A stretch of 64,000 nt of DNA, from assembly GCA_022113835.1 (NCBI GenBank), contig JAILWY010000002.1:9092501-9156500 (forward strand). The letters run 5' to 3'. Positions 57,096-64,000 of this stretch are shown here, in pieces. The notes under the pieces are model-generated. The model had not been told where the DNA came from. It worked only from the letters and a program-made list of their open reading frames with translations, and ran no database searches. A program made the translations under genes and the position numbers. The DNA is from Atopsyche davidsoni (Eukaryota; Arthropoda; Insecta; Trichoptera; Hydrobiosidae). Each line of letters begins with the position of its first letter. The first letter of the stretch is position 1.

Positions 57096-60000
57096 ATGGC
57101 TTCGGAAGAGTCAGTGACCGAGCATTTTTCGATGTTAGGCGTAGAAGTGGAAGGAGCCGTGCTGAGAAAATGTATTTCACATCTTTTACTTAATGACTTA
57201 TTAGCTTTACTTTATTTTAGGCATTTAAACCCGCAGAACTTTGATTGTTGTAATCACGAGGTGTCACTACTGTTCAAGGTTGTCTATGAGCTTTCATGTT
57301 TTTCACTTTCTAGGCGTCGACTTGTGTATTTCGAACAGATTGGATCCCGAGACGTTTGCAGAACAATGGATGGCATTCAGCTTATCTCACCACAATGGAG
57401 TCGCCCCGACTGTAGATCTTTTGGAGATCATGGAGCGAAAAGAGTTCTCAAAAAAAAATGTTGACACTACTTACAAAGATCTGAAAGACTTTCCTGTAAC
57501 CAACGAATCAAATCTTTCTGTTTACGATCATCCAGAGTATCCTTTATATATTTGTATTGTTTTTGAGTTTCTTTATTTATGTTCTGAACACTAATAGTTT
57601 CTAAAAAGATTACTTTCTCAAAGTGATTTTTTTTATACATACCCACATAATTAGAGTCGGTTTGAGAATTTTGGTAGTTATCCGTTAATTATTTGGCTTG
57701 AGTTGATTAAAGAGCATTCAATGATACTTTTTCTGTATTCCTAGACAACATTTTTTATGTTGAATTCTATCCTTAACAATATATTTTAGACATACCAACG
57801 ATGGCGTGCTGGCAGATTACATATGTACAACACCAAAGGTTAATTTTATCAATGACTATTTTTAATACTCTTACCATGTAATATGTTTGCATGTAGAATT
57901 TTGTGTACTTTAATGTTGAAAATATAGATGTAGATTTAGTTCTGTAGTTCTTATAGGTGACCTGTGTAAACTACTTGCCTTTTTGGTTAGCGGATGTAGG
58001 TTTAGTTCGCAGTTATTTTAAATATGTGACTAGATCTACACTCGTTGATGAATTGAGCATATTTTCTTCAGTGTGTGTATTTTAATTGATAGATGACAAT
58101 CATTATTTTATGTACAGCAAGAATGATAATTGGCTCCCCTAAAAATTCGAAGTTTAATTGGTCATTGAAATGAATAATAAAGTATGCTAGGTTTTCAAAC
58201 TACTTTATTAACTCTATAAAATATGAATTAATCGCTATTGTGGGCAAGTATGAGTTTAGGACATATTGATGATTAAACTGTGACTAGATTCATACTCGTC
58301 TACAGTGTAAAAATTCATTACCATTTGGAAAACTGTCTAAATCACATTGATTGTTATACTTATTTATTATCTTTATTAATATAAAATTGACAACTGCACT
58401 TAAGATAAATCTTTTTTTTACTAATATTATTAATATTACTCCAAGATGTGAGGATTAAAAATATATACATATATTATAAAACTGGTTCTTGGTGAAACAA
58501 TGGCTGAGTCAACATTGGTAAAGGTATTTAAAAACATTGAGTCCCAAAAAATTAAATGGGTAATTATTGCTGATGGGTATGTTTCTGGTGCATATTAACA
58601 TAGAAATTATGACTAGATTCATACTCATCCGCAGTGGCCTACCTTTATGTATAAAACAATAAGTAATGTAAGAATTCTATGATCATTTCATGTTACATTT
58701 TATATTTGGTATTTAATAAATTATCAAACTAGTACTTAAAAACATCTATGGGGAGATTGCTTCTGCCATGTCTTAACAAAAAGAAGTCGTGAAATTTCAA
58801 TACACATTTTTGAATTTTATCTGATTGGTAAACGTATATTTATAAAAACCTCACCAACTTAAATAATTAGTTTTGAGAGTTAATATTTAATTAGTTTGTA
58901 TGCACTATGATATTAATATTAACTCGCAAGAGGTGTTTAGTCAGATGGCTGTTGAGTGATAAAATTATTTTATTTTTATGATTACGTATCGAATTACTTA
59001 AATGATTTAAATTGAAAACTTTTACATTACGTGGAACAATTGTTAAATCTAAATGTAGTTTTCCATCAAAATTGAATTCTAATAACAAACATCATTCCAT
59101 AAGTGACTCCATCAATACAATGCTATTGATATCAATTTAATTTTTTATTTGGTCATAAGTTGGGTATTTTCATGTTGATTTTTCTATGGAAATAACTGTT
59201 AAATTATTCAAGTACATATGTATTAGGTTTTAATATTTTTTTGTTTTAGACACAAACAATTTCCCTATAATATTTTAATTATTAATGTTTAATCCTGTGT
59301 GATTTAATTTGCGGATAGCATTTAATAAACATTAATGTCTCGTTAGATCTTTCTATTTGATCATGAGGTTGTTTTTATTTTCAGAGTAAAAAAGGTAACC
59401 GTGACTATCTAACCCCACGATCGACTAATATCAAAACTGAAGGAACATCTATGTCTTTGAGTCCCATGACATATTCACCCAGTTTGTATGTGTCTTGATA
59501 ATGTTGTAAATATCTTATAACTGTTCATCATCTTGTAGTATGTCAAATATGTTGTTTCAGATCACAATCTGCGAAGTATTCATCTCGGTCTAATTCTGGT
59601 GAAATTTTATGTAGTTTTGGAAATGAGGAATCTTTAACTTCTTGCATTTGGGTAAACACATTAGAAGAAGCCTGCAAAATACAACAGATTCCTAATCACT
59701 CAGAATCCACTCTATCCTCAAGGGCAATGTAAACACTTTGCGAAGTAGTTTTGTTAGTTTCTATGTATTTTTTAAATGTATAATTGTATTACTCTTTGAA
59801 TGATTTTAAGGTATGGTTTTGAGCTACTTCAAGAAAAAGCAAATCTCCTTAATCAGAATATAAAATATTTATCTCAACACATTTTAAGCAAAGCTGTTAT
59901 TACAGAATCGTCATCTGTCAAGTGTAAAAGTCAGGTATTTTTGAAGTTTCAAATAAAAATGATTCTCTTTATTGTTATTTTAAAATTCATGCTGTTTTAA

Positions 60001-61532
60001 AACATTGTTAAATCACAGGCTCCAGTCACTATAGTTGGAAGGGTTGACTGTGATGCAAACGGGAGACTAAATTCAAAATCGGTGCTGCTACAAGGGACGT
60101 GGGAAGAATCGTTAGGCCTTTCAGTTCCTGTGGATCTTGATTAGTTAGTTATTATTATTTTTTTAATAGTGCATTGGCTAAGCACTATCTTTATCCAAAA
60201 TTTATTGTGATTTTGGTAATATGCATATTTATACTAAAATTTTATTTTATAAATTGAAGCATATACTTTTATATAGTTTTGTCATACAATAAAAGAACTC
60301 ATTTCAGTTTGACCCAATATTCGCTATTTCCTGGGCAGATTGTGGCTATGAAAGGACTTAACTTAAGAGGAGATAAGTTTTCAGCTCATGAAATATTTTA
60401 TGACGCATCATTGATTAAACCTCTTAAAATAAACCCAGAGGAATCTCCAAATGGTAATCACTTAAGGTCATTTTTATAGAAGCTATATTGATTTATTCAG
60501 GCATTTTGTTAATAGTATTTATATTTTTCTAGGGTCACTGCAAATGGTTGTAGCTTGCGGTCCTTTCACTACTTCAGACAGTTTAACTTACGACCCGCTC
60601 AATGATTTAATCCTGTACATTACCAAGCATAAACCACACGCAGTTATCCTCCTCGGACCTTTTGTTGATGCTAATCACCAATCTGTAAAAGATGACACTA
60701 TTGCGGAAACATATAAATCATTTTTTGAAAAATTAGTTGACAAAATAATGAATGCTGTTGAATTATCCAGGTGTGTTAATTGTACCCTTATAGCTGAGAA
60801 AAATTTAATATTTGTTACAAAATGGTTATCTTTTTTAAATTTATTTTTAGTCCTAGTACTCAAATAATCATGGGTTCTTCGTCTAAAGACGTATTCCATT
60901 CAAATATTTACCCCACTCCTGCATTTTCTATTCGTAAACGCTACTTAAACCTGCTGATGGTCGGGGACCCTTGCACTCTCAGCATTGGAGGATTGACAGT
61001 CGGTATTACGACTACTGATATACTGATGCATTTAAGCAAAGAAGAAATATCACTGCAAGTATTACTTTACACATTTAATATTCAAGTCAAGCTATCATTA
61101 TAATTTTTTATACATAAAGATGAATTGATATTATTTAGGCCTGCCCAGGGTCCTGATAAGTTAGGTCGCCTTGCTGGACATCTCTTAAATCAGCAAAGTT
61201 TCTACCCATTGTGGCCACCTCCTGAATTTTTACCTGTGGACACGGCTCTGTGGAGTGAACACGCTCCCATGGCAGTTACTCCTCGTGTTCTAATTCTACC
61301 ATCAAACTTGAGATACTTTGCAAAGGTAAAAACTATAAGTGCTCTCTCACGTAATGTAGCTCGCTTTGTAACTTATTCCTTAAGTTCATATTTATTTCAG
61401 GATATAAATGGCTGTCTTGTAATCAATCCAGAACGATTGACGAAAGGAATAGGTGGGGGAACTTTTGCAAGAATACAAATGAATGCATACACGCCATCTC
61501 AAGATATATTATGTCAGGTTATTAGGGTTTAG
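57096..61532 (+). CDS. POLA2: DNA polymerase alpha subunit B (primase-polymerase accessory subunit)
   Basis: Twelve exons give 588 residues, close to human (598): 57096-57171, 57314-57536, 57790-57838, 59385-59485, 59561-59728, 59811-59934, 60019-60143, 60308-60453, 60533-60770, 60851-61058, 61149-61325 and 61401-61532. POLA2 is the non-catalytic B subunit that tethers polymerase alpha-primase at replication origins. The N-terminal domain is followed by a Ser/Thr/Pro-rich linker with YLTPRSTN and SLSPMTYSP, possible CDK sites. The OB fold then contains GRVDCDANGRLNSKSVLLQG and QYSLFPGQIVAMKGLN. The inactive phosphoesterase domain has VVACGPFTTSDSLTYDPL, LLGPFVDANH, VTPRVLILPSNLRYF and the end GCLVINPERLTKG-GGTFARI. 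The exon 7 donor (ATTA then GTTAGT) and the exon 11 acceptor, placed 10 nt past a nearer AG, were fixed by frame and homology. Confidence 0.93.
57924..58640 (+). repeat. dispersed foldback units in POLA2 intron 3
   Basis: Three related ~65-nt units occur at about 57990-58050, 58240-58306 and 58570-58636. Each ends in tgactagat followed by a tcatactcg-like segment, and each begins with a partly complementary gatg-ggtatg-like segment. A fourth partial start (gatgtagatttagttctg) lies at 57928. See finding. Confidence 0.5.
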
Positions 61533-61856
61533 TGTTATCTCTTATTTACTATGTGTATTATGTTTGCTATGTTTAATTTCTTGTTGTACCTCACATGTCA
61601 GTATTATTTAATTTTTTGTACTTATTTTTAAAAATACAATTTTTTGAAACAGAAATAACAATTATTATAAACACAATATTTTTTAATATACATTTATTTA
61701 TCTTTTAAACATCTACTTTCCAAGTTCTCTTTACCTACACCTGAATAATGTCAGTAGAAATGTAATCAACAAAATATTTATGCTATTACTAGCATCTACA
61801 AGTTATATGAAAATATGATTTGTACAATGAACCATTTAATTAGCAGTTCAGGATAT
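61533..61856. other. convergent 3' regions of POLA2 and mARC
   Basis: A 324-bp tail-to-tail gap. No canonical AATAAA follows the POLA2 stop closely. TTTATT at about 61691-61696 would act as AATAAA for the leftward mARC gene. Nothing else is visible. Confidence 0.5.
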
Positions 61857-63299
61857 TTAAGCTACATACACAGTATCTCCAAGTTCAACTTCACCATTTT
61901 TACGAAGAGCAAGATGTATTCCCATGACTGGTAATGTATTCTTACCTAAGCTCTTTGCTTTAGGATCTTCTACAATTCGGTAACTAAAAACAATAGAAAT
62001 GGCAATTCATAAAAAATGTTCATTTATAAATAGCTTCAGATCTACAAAATATTCTTACGTTCTTAACGTTTTTATAGGTTCTCCAGATTTATTCCTGATA
62101 CCTGTGCTTGAATCCACTGTAGTCAAAATACACCTGTAAGCCAAATAATGATTATTGTCAAGTTAAATCAAAATTTAATTCATAATTTAAGGAAAAAAAA
62201 ATACCTTGTGCAGTTCTTAACTACTTTGAAAATAACATCTCCAATTCTCAACCACCTCCAATGATCTTCTTCAAATGCATCAACCCCCTTTACAATAAAA
62301 TTAGGCCGGAAATCTTCATATTTAGTTTGATAATCAGTGAGACGACCATTCAAATCTTTTATAGAATTCTCGTTGATAAGGCAATATGAGGTAAGGTCTG
62401 GGAAAGCGCCCTTAAAAAGATTATTTAAAATTACATATGTTGAGTTTACAAGATATTATATATTTGTTTATTTATTCCATTGGAATATAACTACTTACAG
62501 AATCAGTATCTTTTACGATGGACCTCTCTCTACTTCTCTTAATTTCATTGGATCCTTGGGAATAGTGAACTAGTCTTAACCCGGTTTCTTCTTTAAGAAT
62601 GAACCTACAGCAATAAAAAAGTAAAATACACTAGAAATAAATAATAAAACAAGTGCTGGTTTACGAATGGTCTTACCTTGATAACCACTTATTAACTGCA
62701 TCTCCACAGTCAATGCAATCCAAAGGTTGGCCCCATAGAGTAGATTTAATGTTTTCATTATTATTTATTTGACTCATATTAATGGATATTGATTCCATTT
62801 CAGGGGCATCAAGAATGAGATCATTATCAACAATTTTTGGCTTTATAAGCACTAATCGTGGGTAAAATCTTGCAGTTACGAAGTCACCAGATTTATTAAT
62901 AATCATAAAATTCCTAAAACAGAAAATACAAATATGCAAAAAATAGAACAACTATCAATTATAACACAAAATTGCATTCATTTTAACCTGTCTCGCATTT
63001 CTCCTAATTTAAGTCCCATTATAGTACATTCCATTTTATTAAGCTTTACGTTTCCGCACGATTTGACGGGAAAGCACATCATATCGCCAAGTTCACCGAC
63101 GGCACGCCATTGGGATGGAAGAGACTCGGGCGTAGTATACAGTTTCCATAAATATAATCCTGTGCCTGCACCGATTACAGCAATACTAGCTGACAGACAA
63201 GCACGATCTGTAAACCAATATGATTGTAAAACCAATATTTTTTTATTGGATAAAGAAATGCTTAGTTAGATAGACAGACCAACCTGTTAAAAAATTCAT
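61857..63299 (-). CDS. MARC: mitochondrial amidoxime-reducing component (MOSC-domain mARC)
   Basis: Seven minus-strand exons (63299-63284, 63207-62988, 62913-62677, 62604-62499, 62410-62205, 62133-62059, 61983-61857) give 328 residues, close to human MTARC1 (337). mARC holds molybdenum cofactor and reduces N-hydroxylated compounds with cytochrome b5. Near the N-terminus a hydrophobic segment (ASIAVIGAGTGLYLWKLY) would anchor it in the outer mitochondrial membrane. The MOSC N-terminal beta-barrel has LGDMMCFPVKSCGNVKLN, and the MOSC domain has RPNFIVKG and WRWLRIGDVVF. The cofactor-binding cysteine is in RCILTTVDSSTG (C263), spanning the exon 5/6 junction. The 16-nt first exon (MNFLT) is the least certain part. 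Cofactor supply links this gene functionally to MOCS2 at 45 kb. Confidence 0.93.
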
Positions 63300-64000
63300 A
63301 TTGGAGAATGTTTCTCACTCAATATTGCAGGATTTGTGTGGCAATCTATAATTGATGATGTGAACATATTATTTAGATTAAAATTATAAATCTAATTATT
63401 TTAACTTTCTACAAGCACAAATACTATTTATATATATAAAAAAATGCAAAATAACTATTAGCTACTGCTGATTATATTACTACCTACATATAGTATTATT
63501 GATAATTAATCGTAAAATTAAGATAAGACCGGCATCAAATATAAATACGTCAATGAACAAGAATTCGATATTTTTAGTAAATAAAAGTTGACCTTTTTAA
63601 GACATGGTTTTACTAGCAGGAGTAATGTTAAATTTAGGTCAAAAATATTAACTATATGCTAAAATAAATATATCAGTGAACATGAATTTATGACAAAAAG
63701 ACTTGAAGATAGTATGTTTAGATTAGATGAACTTATAAACTAGTTAATATTATGCATTAAATATTTAGATAGTTTTTTGAACCTGAACAGTGTTGCACTT
63801 GCCTAGAAATTACGGAAATAACTGAGCAATTAAATAAGAAATAGCAGCGATGAGTACAGTTACAGATGCGAAAAATACACCACTGATTAAAAAACATAGA
63901 TACTTGATAATGATAAGTGGAAATGAAATAATGTATACCTACATTTATTGATAGCGGCAATCAGTAAAATATGAGTTCTGATTGCTGATTAATGCATTGC
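63300..64000. other. upstream flank of mARC
   Basis: The mARC promoter should lie at the left end. The rest is AT-rich. Open frames here are short and lack homology. No repeat or RNA gene is recognised. Confidence 0.5.

Noticed and set aside
61131..61148. Nearest AG acceptor (tatttag, ending 61138) for POLA2 exon 11
   Set aside because: It gives an immediate in-frame stop. The next AG (cctgcccag, ending 61148) keeps the frame and matches the family.
62934..63269. 111-codon plus-strand frame over mARC exon 2
   Set aside because: Antisense to the conserved mARC N-terminal exon.
1..64000. CRISPR array, prophage, bacterial operon or recognisable viral insertion
   Set aside because: No regularly spaced direct repeats, no phage or viral protein blocks, and all genes have spliceosomal introns or are typical animal single-exon genes.

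Overview
The window is nuclear DNA of an animal, most likely a holometabolous insect and quite possibly a moth or butterfly. Coding regions are cut by many short GT-AG introns, intergenic DNA is very AT-rich, and the recognisable proteins are animal housekeeping proteins with insect-like variants, such as a MOCS2B/MBIP arrangement resembling that of Drosophila. The order-level guess rests on overall impression, not on a diagnostic marker. I rebuilt each gene by joining exons at splice sites that keep the frame. The total length of every multi-exon gene came out divisible by three.

Layout, left to right: mRpL11 (-), SCYL1/yata (+), glucosamine-6-phosphate N-acetyltransferase (-), NDUFAF1/CIA30 (+), cardiolipin synthase (-), ZFYVE26/spastizin (+), SRP14 (-), TTLL5 (-), the MOCS2 locus (-; MOCS2A, MOCS2B and MBIP-like exons), SMUG1 (+), ADAT2 (+), HEXIM (-), TRAPPC6B/Trs33 (+), COX7A (-), DNA polymerase alpha subunit B (+) and a MOSC-domain mARC protein (-). 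Many neighbours are head to head and share upstream regions of 0.3 to 1.5 kb; several others converge tail to tail. Four genes encode mitochondrial proteins or assembly factors (mRpL11, NDUFAF1, CLS, COX7A), mARC is probably on the outer mitochondrial membrane, and mARC and MOCS2 are linked through molybdenum cofactor. SCYL1, TRAPPC6B, ZFYVE26 and SRP14 act in membrane traffic or secretion; SMUG1 and POLA2 act on DNA.

The most interesting architecture lies at 43.1-50.2 kb. MOCS2A and MOCS2B are two reading frames 20 nt apart on one strand, and MBIP-like exons follow that can be joined only through an internal donor inside the last MoaE exon. Just beyond, across a divergent promoter, the intronless ADAT2 frame begins 16 nt after the SMUG1 stop codon, which suggests a second dicistronic unit. 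Non-coding DNA holds several foldback or mobile-element candidates: a SINE-like insertion with 17-bp direct repeats at 54.9 kb, a MITE-like inverted repeat in SMUG1 intron 1, a 22-bp inverted repeat at 56.7 kb, and repeated foldback units in POLA2 intron 3. Two long gene-free blocks (7.7-10.7 kb and 29.2-33.8 kb) are plain AT-rich sequence in which I see no gene. There is no CRISPR array, prophage or bacterial operon, and I could not support any wholly novel defence-like system.
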